Shown here in pieces: positions 9,318 through 18,593 of a DNA stretch of 64,000 nucleotides; the stretch's first letter is position 1; the number at the start of each line of letters is the position of its first letter. The notes beneath the pieces were generated by a model. That model searched no databases. It was not told where the DNA came from and saw nothing but the letters and a program-made list of their open reading frames with translations. The stretch is from Phocaeicola_A sp036804505 (GTDB lineage Bacteria > Bacteroidota > Bacteroidia > Bacteroidales > Bacteroidaceae), in the NCBI GenBank assembly GCA_036804505.1, contig DAIRSI010000010.1, positions 1 to 64,000 of the forward strand, read 5' to 3'. The position numbers and the translations under genes were made by a program.

Positions 9318-9500
9318 TAAAATAAAAAAATAAAAAAAACATTTTATGGGTAAAATTGCCAATAGTGAATGTTATTTATAAACAATTTAAATTCAATGAT
9401 TTCCGGTTGTTTATGATACAATATTTACTAAAAAACATAAAAGTCGATTTTATCCTATTTTATGTCTTTTTCGTTCTATTATTTTTTCGGGCAAGAACAG

Positions 9501-9508
9501 TATTTTTG
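9501..9508 (+). promoter_or_regulatory. -7 promoter element of the GH29 gene
   Basis: TATTTTTG matches TAnnTTTG and lies 24 bases before the ATG at 9533. This shows that longer readings of the frame, from 9356, start upstream of the promoter and are not real. Confidence 0.6.
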
Positions 9509-9532
9509 CAACTAGTACTAATTACTAATATT

Positions 9533-11038
9533 ATGGAATTAAGTAAAACCAGGTGGGGAGTTTTGGCTGTCTGTTCATTACTCGTCTTGCCGTCTTTGTC
9601 ACAGACAACTAATCTTCCGATGAAGGAAGGAAAATTTCAACCTACTGATGTATCGTTGAAACAGTATCAGTATCCTGAATGGTTCCGGGATGCCAAATTC
9701 GGTATTTGGGCGCATTGGGGACCACAGGCAGTTCCTCGTCATGGAGACTGGTATGCAAGAAATATGTATATAGAGGGAAATGATGATTATCAAGATCATC
9801 TGAAGAGATATGGTCATCCCTCCGTTTCTGGGTATAAGGATATCATCCCTTTGTGGAAAGCAGAACGATGGAATCCGGAAGAATTAATGAAGCTTTACAA
9901 GCGGGTAGGTGCCCGGTATTTTGTTTCTATGGGTAGCCATCATGATAATTTCTTTTTGTGGAACTCTCAGTTGCATAAATGGAATTCAGTGAATATGGGT
10001 CCCAAGAGAGATGTAGTTGGTGAATGGCAGAAGGCCGCCAAAGAGGAAGGTTTGCATTTCGGCGTATCGGAACATTTGGCTGCAAGTTTCACTTGGTTCC
10101 AATCAGCTCACGGTGCTGATAAAAGCGGTCCTATGGCAGGCGTACCTTATGATGGCAATGATCCGAAGTATGCCGATTTGTATCATCAGCGTGCTTATTT
10201 TGGTGATGATAAATGGATGAGTGTGAACCCGGCTTATCAGAAAGAATGGTATTCCTACGTCAAGGAACTGGTAGATATGTATCATCCCGACCTTCTTTAT
10301 TCGGATAGTGGCATTCCTTTCGAAAATGAAGTAGGCCGTACCCTGATTGCCCATCTCTACAATCAAAGTCTGGACAAGGACGGAAATCCTACTGCCGTAT
10401 ATAATTGTAAAGAGGAATCCGACGGGCGTTTCGTGCGTGACCGCGAACGTGGCATTGCCGAAGGTATCAGTCCCTTCCCTTGGCAGACAGATACTTCTAT
10501 CGGTGATTGGTATTATCGTACAGGTCAGAAATACATGACTTCCGAAGAAGTGATTCAGATGTTGGTGGATATTGTGAGCAAGAATGGCAATCTTCTGTTG
10601 AATGTGGTTCAGACACCGGAGGGTGATTTGGAACCCGACGTAATGAATATTTTGGAAGGTATAGCTTCCTGGATAAAGATTAACGGAGAAGCCATTTATG
10701 GAACTCGCCCATGGAGTGTTTATGGTGAGGGTCCTTCCATGCAGACTAAAGAGGCCAAAGGTGTTTTCGGTGGTTTGAAGGACATCCGCAAATATCAGGC
10801 AGGAGATTTGCGCTTTACCAAGAAAGGCAATACTTTGTATGTGTTTGCAATGGAACATCCTGAAACGGATATCACAGTATCTTCTCTGAGTGATGCACAG
10901 AAAGTGAAGTCAGTGAGAATGCTGGGTATGAAGAGCCGTATCAAATGGCAACAGACAAAAGATGGCAAACTGACTATCTCTAAGTCGGCCGATATGCCTT
11001 CTTATCCGACACTCGTATACGAAGTAAAGTTAAAATAG
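9533..11038 (+). CDS. GH29 alpha-L-fucosidase, secreted
   Basis: This is a retaining exo-fucosidase that removes terminal alpha-L-fucose from glycans. The signal peptide (cut after about LPSLSQ) is followed by the GH29 opening YPEWFRDAKFGIWAHWGP and by the catalytic-barrel signatures KRVGARYFVSMGSHHDNF and YHPDLLYSDSG. The Asp of YSDS, about residue 258, is in the position of the nucleophile. LLLNVVQTPEGDLEPD is the usual end of the barrel, followed by a small beta domain. The 501-residue length fits the family. The frame runs upstream to 9356, but the -7 element at 9501-9508 and the signal peptide fix the start at 9533. It begins a three-gene run with GH31 (11 bases later) and GH106. Confidence 0.93.
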   Translation: MELSKTRWGVLAVCSLLVLPSLSQTTNLPMKEGKFQPTDVSLKQYQYPEWFRDAKFGIWAHWGPQAVPRHGDWYARNMYIEGNDDYQDHLKRYGHPSVSGYKDIIPLWKAERWNPEELMKLYKRVGARYFVSMGSHHDNFFLWNSQLHKWNSVNMGPKRDVVGEWQKAAKEEGLHFGVSEHLAASFTWFQSAHGADKSGPMAGVPYDGNDPKYADLYHQRAYFGDDKWMSVNPAYQKEWYSYVKELVDMYHPDLLYSDSGIPFENEVGRTLIAHLYNQSLDKDGNPTAVYNCKEESDGRFVRDRERGIAEGISPFPWQTDTSIGDWYYRTGQKYMTSEEVIQMLVDIVSKNGNLLLNVVQTPEGDLEPDVMNILEGIASWIKINGEAIYGTRPWSVYGEGPSMQTKEAKGVFGGLKDIRKYQAGDLRFTKKGNTLYVFAMEHPETDITVSSLSDAQKVKSVRMLGMKSRIKWQQTKDGKLTISKSADMPSYPTLVYEVKLK

Positions 11039-11049
11039 AATAGTTGACC

Positions 11050-13644
11050 ATGAAAAAAGTTTTTTATTTATCATTCTTGTTTTTCTGTTTGTCATCTTTT
11101 ACTTCTTCTCTGGTAGCTCAGCAAGTGAAAGCATGGACAAAAAGTCCGAAAGGGGTGAGTGTTCGGACTGTTAAGGGAACTTTTGAAATCTCTCCATTGA
11201 TTAATAATACAGTTAGAATTAGTTTTAGTAAGAATGTAAATAAAAAATTGCCGGAGCTGGTTTATGTGAATAAAATGTCGGCTCCGGCATTTCATGTCGT
11301 CGAAAACAAACAGTCTTTGTCTGTCTGTCTCAAAGGACTGAAACTGATAATTGACAAGCAGACAGGCAGGATTTCTTATTTTGATCCACAAGGTCGACTG
11401 ATACTTAATGAAGCGGAAAGATCTTTGGACTCTTCGTCTGTGCAAGGTGAAAAGACCTTTTGTGCGACACAAAGTTTCATTTCATCTTCTGATGAACATC
11501 TTTATGGGTTGGGACAGTTTCAAGACGGATATCTTGATGTCCGGGGTTTGATGCGGCGGCTGACTCAGGTGAATACGCAAATATCAGTTCCGTTCATTCT
11601 TTCCAGCAAGGGATATGGGGTGTTGTGGAACAACTATGGAATGACGGAGTTCAATCCTTCCGATACGAAAGTTATCTTGTCGAAGACAGAAGCTGGTGGT
11701 TCGAAAGAGGAAGTTAGTGTGACTACAACGGAAGGAACCAAAAAGGAAGTCAGGGAAAACAATCTTTTTTCGGCTGTCCTGAGTGTGCCTGAAAGCGGAC
11801 AGTATGCTGTTTTACTGGATGTGGGGCAATCCATGGCCCGACGCCATAACTTGGAAATAGACGGGAAAACAGTTATAGAAATGAATAACTATTGGCTTCC
11901 GCCTACCGCTTCAGCTTTGGTAAATCTTGCAGCTGGAACCCATACGCTGAAAGCGTCTTTGAATAAGGGCGATGCCCCGGTCGTATATTACAAAAAGGTA
12001 GATGACCGGACGACCTTCCGTTCACCCGTGGCTGAGGCTGTGGATTATACTGTTTTTTGCGGAACACCCGAACAGATTATTGCAAGCTATCGCAGTGTGA
12101 CTGGCGAGGCTCCGTTGATGCCGTCTTGGGCATTGGGTTATATTCATTGCCGCGAACGCTTTCATTCCCAGAAGGAAATTCTGGATACTGCAGACAAGTT
12201 CCGTAAGGACAACCTTCCGATGGATTTGATTGTACAAGATTGGCAGTACTGGGGAAAGTACGGATGGAATGCCATGCGCTTTGATGAGCAGTATTATCCG
12301 AATCCGAAAGAACTGGTTGAACAGCTTCATCAGAAGAATGTAAGGCTCATGGTGTCAGTATGGTCGAAAGTCGATGAGAAGTCGGAAGTTGGCAGACTTT
12401 TGTCCGAACAAGGCTATTATATTCCAAATACCAGTTGGGTGGATTTCTTTAATCCCAAGGCAGCGCAAGCTTATTGGAATAATTTCAGTTCTCGTCTGTT
12501 GCGTCCCTATCAGATAGACTGCTGGTGGCAGGATGCTACGGAACCGGAAAATGATGATTTGAAAGGCCGTAAGGTAATGAACGGAACTGTTCCCGGAGAG
12601 TTTTATCGTAACATTTATCCACTTTTTGTGAATAAAACGGTTTATGAAGGATGCCGGAAGGACGATCCTTTGCGTCGTACCATGATTCTTACCCGAAGCG
12701 GATTTAGCGGTATTCAAAGATACGGAGTAGCCTTATGGTCTGGTGATATCGGTAATGATTGGGAGACGCTGCGCCGTCAGATTACCGGGGGACTGGACTT
12801 GATGGCTTCGGGATTACCTTGGTGGACGTATGATGCCGGTGGTTTCTTCCGTCCCAAGGACCAATATAAGGATGAACATTATCATGAGCGTTTCCTCCGT
12901 TGGCTGCAGACTTCGGCCTTTCTTCCTTTGATGCGTGTTCACGGGTATCAGACCGATACCGAGTTTTGGAATTATGGCGATGAGGTCATGCGTATAGCAC
13001 GTGCCACATTGGACTTTCGTTATAAGTTGTTGCCATACGTCTATTCGGAAGCGGCAAAAGTCACTTTCAAGGGCAGTACTCTGATGCGTCCGTTGGTATT
13101 TGATTTCATGAATGACACCACGGCTTTGAATCAGAAGTATGAATATATGTTCGGACAATCTTTGTTGGTAGCGCCGATAGTGGAAGAAGGCCCTCGGACA
13201 TGGAAAGTCTATCTTCCACAAAACAAAGCCGGCTGGTACAGCTTGTGGGACAACACCAAATATAAGGGCGGGCAGTCGGTAGATCAAAAGGTCACCTTGG
13301 AACATATTCCTGTTTTCGTAAAGGCAGGAGCTATTTTGCCTTTGGGAGAAGTAAAAGAATATGCTGCCCAAAGTCTGAATGGCCCTTTGGAAATCAGAAT
13401 ATATCCTGGAGCTGACGGTCACTATACTTTGTATGAAGATGAAGGAGTGAATTATAATTACGAGAAAGGAAAGCGCGTCGTGATTCAATTGGAATGGAAC
13501 GATACGCGGAGACAGTTTACCATAGGCAAGAGGATTGGAGGTTATGCAGGAATGCCATCTGTCAGGAAAATGAAAATTGTGGTGTCCGGACAATTAAAGA
13601 AAACAATCGTGTACGAAGGGAAACAAATCTGTCTGTCGCTGTAG
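11050..13644 (+). CDS. GH31 family glycosidase with PA14-like insert
   Basis: This is a secreted GH31 enzyme (alpha-glucosidase or alpha-xylosidase type). A signal peptide ends at about SSLVAQQ. The N-terminal beta domain is interrupted, at roughly residues 240-320, by a PA14-like insert (SGQYAVLLDVGQSM, ... LAAGTHTLKASL), as in Bacteroides GH31 alpha-xylosidases. In the barrel, DCWWQDATEPE contains Asp495 as likely nucleophile and WSGDIGNDW contains Asp566 as likely acid/base. The C-terminal beta domains are complete (864 residues). Upstream TTG (11044) is not needed. Substrate cannot be assigned by eye: the neighbourhood (fucosidase, sulfatases, rhamnosidase-like) argues for a complex plant, algal or host glycan rather than starch. 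Confidence 0.92.
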   Translation: MKKVFYLSFLFFCLSSFTSSLVAQQVKAWTKSPKGVSVRTVKGTFEISPLINNTVRISFSKNVNKKLPELVYVNKMSAPAFHVVENKQSLSVCLKGLKLIIDKQTGRISYFDPQGRLILNEAERSLDSSSVQGEKTFCATQSFISSSDEHLYGLGQFQDGYLDVRGLMRRLTQVNTQISVPFILSSKGYGVLWNNYGMTEFNPSDTKVILSKTEAGGSKEEVSVTTTEGTKKEVRENNLFSAVLSVPESGQYAVLLDVGQSMARRHNLEIDGKTVIEMNNYWLPPTASALVNLAAGTHTLKASLNKGDAPVVYYKKVDDRTTFRSPVAEAVDYTVFCGTPEQIIASYRSVTGEAPLMPSWALGYIHCRERFHSQKEILDTADKFRKDNLPMDLIVQDWQYWGKYGWNAMRFDEQYYPNPKELVEQLHQKNVRLMVSVWSKVDEKSEVGRLLSEQGYYIPNTSWVDFFNPKAAQAYWNNFSSRLLRPYQIDCWWQDATEPENDDLKGRKVMNGTVPGEFYRNIYPLFVNKTVYEGCRKDDPLRRTMILTRSGFSGIQRYGVALWSGDIGNDWETLRRQITGGLDLMASGLPWWTYDAGGFFRPKDQYKDEHYHERFLRWLQTSAFLPLMRVHGYQTDTEFWNYGDEVMRIARATLDFRYKLLPYVYSEAAKVTFKGSTLMRPLVFDFMNDTTALNQKYEYMFGQSLLVAPIVEEGPRTWKVYLPQNKAGWYSLWDNTKYKGGQSVDQKVTLEHIPVFVKAGAILPLGEVKEYAAQSLNGPLEIRIYPGADGHYTLYEDEGVNYNYEKGKRVVIQLEWNDTRRQFTIGKRIGGYAGMPSVRKMKIVVSGQLKKTIVYEGKQICLSL

Positions 13645-13709
13645 TTTTTTGTTGAAAGGCTTTATCAAGTAATGAATTATGATTACTTTTGAAAGCAAAA
13701 TTTATAAAG

Positions 13710-16409
13710 ATGAAATACTTTTCTATTATATTGCTCTTGATGTGCGGGCAAATTATCAGTACTGACGTTTTTGGACAACCCCGACCGGGGAGTTCTCTGA
13801 AAAAGACGATTTATGGTTTTGAAAATATACAGGATTCCACCAAAACAAAAACATGGTGGTTCCATGGATATGTACCTTCTTCCATTGAGGGTATGACAAA
13901 AGATTTGGAAGCTTTCAAACGAGTCGGACTGGGAGGAGTTGTATTTTATGACCAAGTGCACGGAACCGTATCTCCCAAATCAGAACTTGCCATGAGCCCG
14001 GAATGGTGGAAGCTGGTTTATCATGCAGCCCGTGAAACCCAACGTCTTGGATTGAATTTTGAATTCAATGTTTCGAACGGATTTGTTGCAGGAGGACCTT
14101 GGATAAAACCTCAGAACGCCATGAAGCGCGTGGAATGCATTGAAAGCACGATTCAAGGCGGTAGAACCCTGACCATGAAATTGGATGCCCCTAAAAACTC
14201 AAGCCACTATTTTCAAGATATCCGGATCGTTGCCATACCTACTCATGATGGAGTGGGTGATGAAGCCAACATTACATATACCAATTTACCCGATATGGAT
14301 TCCGGGGTATTCTTTCAGAAAGGCCGTCTGGTAACCGTATCTCCCCTTTCTTCTCCGTCTTATATAAATTTTGATTTTCGAAAACAAAAGGAACTGCGGA
14401 GCATCAGTTACGAGATCGGTCCGACGGGAAAATCTACAACAAGCGCTACGAATGTTCCGGCACCGTCTCAGGATACATTTGTGGGAACCGGATACCGTAT
14501 ATTGCCTTCTGTAGGTGAATTGCAATGCAGTGACAATGGTATGGATTATCGAAAGGTATGTGATTTGAAACCGTTGTATCTTGCTCATGAGTCCTATAAA
14601 AAGAAAACGCTTTCATTTGCTGCGGTCAAGGCAAGATATTTTCGTATTAAATTGTCGGGTTGGGATGGAAGCGTTCAGGGGAAGACTTTGAAAATAGGAA
14701 ATATCAGTTTGAGTTCGGATGCAAAGGTCAATGAATACGAATATAAGGCAGCCTATATATCCGAATATATTGAAAAATCAATGAATTCGCCGAAATTCTC
14801 TTCCTTGGAGAATATTCAGTTGAATGAAGAACGGGACATTACGGATTGTTTGTCTTCAGATGGAACACTGAGATGGAAAGCGCCGAAGGGAAACTGGAAG
14901 ATTTTGAGGTTCTGTATGGTACCGACGGGAGGAGTTATCAAGCATGGACGTCCGAACATGATGGGACTGGAATGTGACAAGATGTCTGCTGTAGCTTCAA
15001 AACTTCAGTTTGATTCTTATTTTGCAGTGATACTTGATTCTTTACAATCGCATGGATTGAATAATCTGCAAGGAATGATAATGGATAGTCATGAGGCCGG
15101 TTCTCAGAACTGGACAGATGATTTCCCTGCTGAATTCAAAAAGAGGAGAGGGTATGATTTGTTTCCGTATCTGCCTGTCATGGCCGGTTATGTGGTAAAG
15201 GATATACGTCATTCGGAGGCATTCCTCTACGACGTCCGTCTGACTATCGCTGATTTGATTGCCGAAAGGTACTACGGATGTATGGATAGTTTATGCCGTC
15301 AAAGAGGCATTACTTTCACGGCTCAAGCCACCGGAAATGCCCAGTGTATAGTTGCCATTCCTATTGTTGCAAAGGGTAAAGTTCAAAAACCGCAAGGCGA
15401 ATTCTGGGCAATGCAACCCGATGGGAATTATGATATCAAAGAGGCTTCTTCGGCTGCACATCTTTATGGAAAGAATATAGCTTCGGCAGAAGCTTTCACG
15501 GATGCAAGGTTGGAAGACAATCCTTCAAATCTGAAGACCAATGCAGATGCGGCCTATGCATTTGGCATCAATGAGTTTGTAATCTGTGCATCGGCACATC
15601 AACCTGATGACATTGCGCCTGGAAATAACGGCGGACGGGTATATAATACTTTTTGCAGGAACAATCCTTGGTGGAATACAAGTGAGAATTTCTGGAATTA
15701 TCAGTCACGAATGGCTTATGTGATGCGTCAGGGACGCCCGGTTGCCGATTTATGTGTCTATCTGGGCAATAATGCTCCGGTGAGAATCCTTACACATCGC
15801 TTGCCGGAAATTCCTTCGGGATATGATTTTGATGCTTTTACAGAGGATGCCTTACTCACTCGCATGAATATATCGGATGGAAGAATTCTTTTGCCTTCAG
15901 GGCAGAGTTATTCCATGATGGTGCTTCCTCGTTCGGGTGAAATCTCTTATGATGCTTTGTGCAAGATAGCGTCCATTGTAAAAGGAGGGGGCATGGTGTA
16001 TGGAAATCGACCGACGGGGTCTCCCTGCATGAAAGATATTGGTAAAGATAAGGAATACCGGCAACTTGTGGATGATTTGTGGAATCATCCTAACGCATGG
16101 AAAGGAAAGGTCTTTTCTTCCATGACTTTGACTGAGGCGCTGCACAAAGCGGGAGTGGCTCCTGATATTCAGGGAAGTCGTCTTCTCTTTGCACATCGTG
16201 AAACCGATGATTGTGACATCTATTTTTTAAACAATCATACGGACCGGAGAGTGAACGGAACTTTTGTCTTCAAGACACAAAGAAAGAATGCCCAATTGTG
16301 GGATCCTATGACGGGACAGCGCTCATCTATAGAAAGTGACAAAGGCATTGTCCGTCTCGACTTGGAAGCCCGTCAGGCGGTTGTAGTTGTTTTTACTGAT
16401 GAAAGATAG
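13710..16409 (+). CDS. GH106-like glycoside hydrolase (alpha-L-rhamnosidase family)
   Basis: This is an exported enzyme of the Glyco_hydro_106 family. A signal peptide is followed by the family opening TKTWWFHGYVPSSIEGMTKD and LEAFKRVGLGGVVFYD. Two acidic motifs are in the expected order: MIMDSHEAGSQNWTDDFPAE with KKRRGYDLFPYLPV after it, and SAEAFTDARLEDNPS. Their Glu residues correspond to the catalytic acids described for GH106 rhamnosidases. Length is 899 residues, shorter than multi-domain members. The first ATG with a signal peptide is at 13710; a TTG at 13689 is in frame but unlikely. The stop codon directly abuts that of the convergent AraC gene with no base between. Known GH106 enzymes cleave alpha-L-rhamnose, often from pectic glycans; specificity here is inferred. 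Confidence 0.85.
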   Translation: MKYFSIILLLMCGQIISTDVFGQPRPGSSLKKTIYGFENIQDSTKTKTWWFHGYVPSSIEGMTKDLEAFKRVGLGGVVFYDQVHGTVSPKSELAMSPEWWKLVYHAARETQRLGLNFEFNVSNGFVAGGPWIKPQNAMKRVECIESTIQGGRTLTMKLDAPKNSSHYFQDIRIVAIPTHDGVGDEANITYTNLPDMDSGVFFQKGRLVTVSPLSSPSYINFDFRKQKELRSISYEIGPTGKSTTSATNVPAPSQDTFVGTGYRILPSVGELQCSDNGMDYRKVCDLKPLYLAHESYKKKTLSFAAVKARYFRIKLSGWDGSVQGKTLKIGNISLSSDAKVNEYEYKAAYISEYIEKSMNSPKFSSLENIQLNEERDITDCLSSDGTLRWKAPKGNWKILRFCMVPTGGVIKHGRPNMMGLECDKMSAVASKLQFDSYFAVILDSLQSHGLNNLQGMIMDSHEAGSQNWTDDFPAEFKKRRGYDLFPYLPVMAGYVVKDIRHSEAFLYDVRLTIADLIAERYYGCMDSLCRQRGITFTAQATGNAQCIVAIPIVAKGKVQKPQGEFWAMQPDGNYDIKEASSAAHLYGKNIASAEAFTDARLEDNPSNLKTNADAAYAFGINEFVICASAHQPDDIAPGNNGGRVYNTFCRNNPWWNTSENFWNYQSRMAYVMRQGRPVADLCVYLGNNAPVRILTHRLPEIPSGYDFDAFTEDALLTRMNISDGRILLPSGQSYSMMVLPRSGEISYDALCKIASIVKGGGMVYGNRPTGSPCMKDIGKDKEYRQLVDDLWNHPNAWKGKVFSSMTLTEALHKAGVAPDIQGSRLLFAHRETDDCDIYFLNNHTDRRVNGTFVFKTQRKNAQLWDPMTGQRSSIESDKGIVRLDLEARQAVVVVFTDER

Positions 16410-17270
16410 TTATTTCTTTACCGAGAATCTGTATTCCTGAGGAGTCACACCTATTATCTTCTTGAAGAACCGGTTGAAATAGGATTGATCTTCATACCCT
16501 AACAGGTAGGAGATGTTCTTCACAGGCATATCGCTCGTGAGGAGAATCAGCTGGGCCTTTTCTATTTTTTTTCGGTTGATGTACTGCAGCGGAGTGGTTT
16601 TCATCTCTTTTTTGAAAAGACGGATGAAATGGTCTTTTGACAGACAGGATATTTGTGCCAGTGTGTCCAGATCGATGCTGCTGAAGATGTTTTTCCGGAT
16701 ATAGGCTAAAGTTTTCTCAATTCGATTGTCATCGGATTCATTTTTGGGTTGTGCATCTTTCAAGAAGCGGGAAAACAATTGGAAGACGATTCCTCTGGAT
16801 TCCACTTTGTCGCAATAGGGACGTTGTTTGTTTTTCAGAATGTTCTGAATGAGCGTAGGATTGTTGTCATACGTGGTTGGGTCGGATTGCGGCAGTTTCA
16901 TTGTTGGATTCATTTCACACAGGCGCTTGAATAGTCCCAGATCCAAATCCCTTGCAGGAACTTCGATGGGAAATTTCCATTCTTCCCAGACATCCGATTC
17001 TGACTGATGGTCTTCGTAGATGTGAACGTAGTAATGAGAGAAATAAGAATCACAGATACAACTGTGCTTGGTGAAAGCCGGTATCAGATACAGATGATGG
17101 GGCTTTAGCTCGTAGGTTCCTTCGGGAAGAACGATGTATGCTTTTCCTTCCGTTATATAATATATTCGTGCAAAGGGACTGCTTACATTTTTCCAGTTCC
17201 AGTCAGCATGATGCACGGCTAGTCCGACATTCAGGACCAGCAGGCGTAGTTCATCAATAGATTCAGACAT
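16410..17270 (-). CDS. AraC-family transcriptional regulator (cupin sensor)
   Basis: This one-component regulator has an N-terminal cupin-like sugar-sensing domain (ARIYYITEGKAYIVLPEG, then HHLYLIPAFTKHSC). The C-terminal AraC/XylS DNA-binding domain spans about residues 185-286, with two helix-turn-helix units (LAQISCLSKDHFIRLFKKEM and ISYLLGYEDQSYFNRFFKKI). It is convergent with the glycosidase operon and divergent from the SGNH gene, so it is the best local candidate for control of this locus, acting on nearby promoters when a released sugar is bound. No hybrid two-component regulator or ECF sigma/anti-sigma pair is seen in the window. Confidence 0.9.
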   Translation of the reverse strand: MSESIDELRLLVLNVGLAVHHADWNWKNVSSPFARIYYITEGKAYIVLPEGTYELKPHHLYLIPAFTKHSCICDSYFSHYYVHIYEDHQSESDVWEEWKFPIEVPARDLDLGLFKRLCEMNPTMKLPQSDPTTYDNNPTLIQNILKNKQRPYCDKVESRGIVFQLFSRFLKDAQPKNESDDNRIEKTLAYIRKNIFSSIDLDTLAQISCLSKDHFIRLFKKEMKTTPLQYINRKKIEKAQLILLTSDMPVKNISYLLGYEDQSYFNRFFKKIIGVTPQEYRFSVKK

Positions 17271-17293
17271 CTTCCTTATTCAATATCTCTGTG

Positions 17294-17323
17294 CAAAATT
17301 AAATAATTCCTTTAAATTCACAA
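17294..17323 (-). promoter_or_regulatory. Promoter of the AraC-family gene
   Basis: On the minus strand, TTG (17323-17321), 19 bases, then TAATTTTG (17301-17294) fits the Bacteroidales -33/-7 pattern, 24 bases before the start codon. A divergent -7 element, TAACTTTG at 17355-17362, serves the SGNH gene, so the two genes share a short regulatory region. Confidence 0.65.
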
Positions 17324-17389
17324 CTATTTGGACAATACATATCTGTAAATATTTTAACTTTGCTTCTGATAAACAAAAATCTGAAAATT

Positions 17390-18139
17390 ATGAAAAAGAT
17401 CTGTTTTGTTATTATGATAGCTGTAGCTTGTTTTTCATTGGTTCAGGCTAAAGGAAAGAGAGTCTTGTTCATCGGTGATTCCATCACGGATGGTAATTGG
17501 GGTGGAGGAGGTGCCAAACCGTCGTCACAACGAAACCAATGGGATATGAATCACATCTATGGCAGTGGATTCATGTATCTTAGTGCTGCCTATTATCAAG
17601 GAAAGTATCCACAGAAAGAATACGAATTTTTTAATCGTGGCATCAGCGGGAATGCCTTGCAGGATTTGAGCAAGCGTTGGAATGAAGATGTTATCCGGAT
17701 GCATCCGGATGTATTGAGCGTTTTGATAGGAACTAACGATGTCGGTAATTACATGAAAAGTGACAAGTCGGTCAAATTCGACTTCACTGCATGGGAAAAA
17801 CTCTATCGCCAACTTCTGGATGAAGCCTTACAGGCAAATCCTAACTTGAAAATTGTGCTTTGTTCGCCATTTGTTGCCAACACCGGGAATTTGAAAAAGA
17901 CCGGCAATTATGAAGAACGTGACAGCATGGTCCGTCATTGCACAATTATCGTGAAGAGGATTGCCAGAGATTATCGGGCTACTTATATTCCTTTTGATGA
18001 GGTGGTTGACAATCTTTTGAAGAAATGTCCCACCTCGAAGGAAACATATTGGATTTGGGATGGTGTTCATCCCACTCCCGCAGCTCACCAGCGTCTGGCA
18101 GAGCTTTGGATATCCAAGACAAAAGGAATTATGAAATAA
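17390..18139 (+). CDS. SGNH/GDSL-family hydrolase, secreted
   Basis: This is an exported esterase of the SGNH superfamily. A signal peptide (to about Ala20) precedes block I FIGDSITDGNWGGGG with the catalytic Ser31. Block II has the Gly in RGISGN, block III is IGTNDVGNY, and block V WDGVHPTPAAH has the Asp and His of the triad. In Bacteroides glycan loci such proteins commonly remove acetyl groups from polysaccharides, so a deacetylase role next to the glycosidases is likely but not proven. The in-frame TTG at 17360 overlaps the -7 element at 17355-17362, so translation starts at the ATG at 17390, giving 249 residues. Confidence 0.88.
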   Translation: MKKICFVIMIAVACFSLVQAKGKRVLFIGDSITDGNWGGGGAKPSSQRNQWDMNHIYGSGFMYLSAAYYQGKYPQKEYEFFNRGISGNALQDLSKRWNEDVIRMHPDVLSVLIGTNDVGNYMKSDKSVKFDFTAWEKLYRQLLDEALQANPNLKIVLCSPFVANTGNLKKTGNYEERDSMVRHCTIIVKRIARDYRATYIPFDEVVDNLLKKCPTSKETYWIWDGVHPTPAAHQRLAELWISKTKGIMK

Positions 18140-18143
18140 GCTT

Positions 18144-18518
18144 TTATTTCACGGCAATGCATTCCACTTCCACCAAAGCCTCTTTCGGAAGTGTCTTTAC
18201 TGCTACAGCAGAGCGTGCCGGAAACGGTTCCTTGAAGAATTCGGAATAGACTTCGTTCATAGCGCCAAAGTTAGCCATGTCCGAAAGAAATACGGTTGTC
18301 TTAACTACATGATTCAAATCGATTCCGGCTGCTTTCAGAATGTTCTGTGCGTTGGTAAGGGATTGACGTGTCTGTTCCTTGATACCACCTTCTGCAAATG
18401 TTCCTGTGGCAGGATCGATAGGGAGTTGTCCCGATGCAAAGATGAAACCGTTGGCTTCGATAGCCTGACTGTAGGGCCCGATTGCTTTCGGAGCGTTGTC
18501 TGTGTGTATTGCTTTCAT
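18144..18518 (-). CDS. ridA: RidA family reactive intermediate/imine deaminase
   Basis: RidA speeds hydrolysis of reactive enamine/imine intermediates, such as 2-aminoacrylate from PLP enzymes, to ketoacids and ammonia in the cytoplasm. The 124-residue protein has the family motifs AIGPYSQAI, FASGQLPIDP, the long stretch ending TVFLSDMANF, and PARSAV with the conserved Arg that binds the carboxylate, ending VEVECIAVK. It ends four bases from the convergent SGNH gene. A -7 element TACTTTTG on the minus strand at 18565-18558 precedes it, so it has its own promoter even though the helicase gene lies upstream on the same strand. Confidence 0.93.
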   Translation of the reverse strand: MKAIHTDNAPKAIGPYSQAIEANGFIFASGQLPIDPATGTFAEGGIKEQTRQSLTNAQNILKAAGIDLNHVVKTTVFLSDMANFGAMNEVYSEFFKEPFPARSAVAVKTLPKEALVEVECIAVK

Positions 18519-18593
18519 AACTTCTATTATTTAATGTTTCATTTAAGTTTACTTATGCAAAAGTAAACAATTCTTTATCAAGTTTGTCCTTTT

